This document shows, one piece after another, positions 13,050 to 13,105 of a DNA stretch of 13,105 nucleotides. This DNA is from Treponema sp. (lineage in GTDB: Bacteria; Spirochaetota; Spirochaetia; Treponematales; Breznakiellaceae), in contig JAISZE010000137.1 in assembly GCA_031269405.1 (NCBI GenBank), forward strand, positions 1 through 13,105, read 5' to 3'. The notes beneath the pieces are model-generated. The model made no database searches, was not told where the DNA came from, and saw only the letters and a list, made by a program, of their open reading frames with translations. Position numbers and translations under genes: made by a program. Every line of letters begins with the position of its first letter. Within the stretch, counting starts at the first letter, position 1.

Positions 13050-13105
13050 TTATACCACAAGCGGTTTCCCAAGTTTGGATTTCCATTCCCTGCCTTCCGT
13101 TGATA
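13050..13105 (-). CDS. Possible C-terminus of a convergent gene (5' part outside window)
   Basis: On the minus strand a frame open from the window edge reads STEGREWKSKLGKPLVV and stops with TAA at 13050-13052. The composition is protein-like, and a convergent gene here would explain why the plus-strand stub ends abruptly. Only 17 residues are visible, so no function can be given and the call could be wrong. Confidence 0.3.
   Translation of the reverse strand, partial: STEGREWKSKLGKPLVV

Overview
The window looks like a chromosome segment of an anaerobic, carbohydrate-using spirochaete, most likely a Treponema-type organism of the termite-gut kind. This rests on gene content and style: an Lpl/YtcP-type sugar ABC transporter with a spirochaete-like relaxed lipobox, an oxygen-sensitive class III ribonucleotide reductase, a GH4 glycosidase and a PHP-domain protein. 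The taxonomic guess is inference and was not tested by any search.

Layout. (1) Positions 1-3420, minus strand: a carbohydrate ABC importer in the order binding lipoprotein, LplB-type permease, YtcP/LplC-type permease (cut by the window edge). A hairpin separates the first two genes, and three 21-bp tandem repeats lie upstream of the first. No ATPase gene is present. (2) Positions 3593-4207, plus strand: a divergently oriented membrane protein of unknown function. (3) Positions 4239-8912, minus strand: an anaerobic nucleotide-reduction operon. It runs nrdR, nrdD, a small ORF carrying the NrdD glycyl-radical motif joined to a thioredoxin-like domain, nrdG, and a PhnP-like metallo-hydrolase. nrdR/nrdD and nrdD/small ORF each overlap by 4 nt, and a good sigma70-type promoter lies upstream of nrdR. 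(4) Positions 9013-9504: an intergenic stretch with what look like decayed toxin-antitoxin fragments and a strong inverted repeat. (5) Positions 9505-11997, plus strand: a GH4 alpha-galactosidase-like enzyme and a GT4 glycosyltransferase. (6) Positions 12044-12983: a PHP-domain gene broken by a block of nested palindromes and probably also by an internal deletion. (7) From 13001 to the end: a 14-codon truncated ORF and the apparent C-terminus of a convergent gene.

The most interesting system is the nrd operon. NrdD, as encoded by its 687-codon frame, ends just after its C-terminal metal-binding motif and has no glycyl-radical motif. The missing motif (RIVGYY, followed by NWNKGK) is the N-terminal part of the next ORF. 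That ORF has its own strong Shine-Dalgarno sequence and also carries a CPAC redoxin domain. The arrangement looks like a split class III reductase whose radical domain is supplied in trans, physically joined to a possible reductant. NrdG would install the radical and NrdR would control the operon by sensing nucleotides.

Regions 1 and 5 fit together as import and hydrolysis of galactosides or related sugars, but the transporter substrate cannot be read from the sequence.
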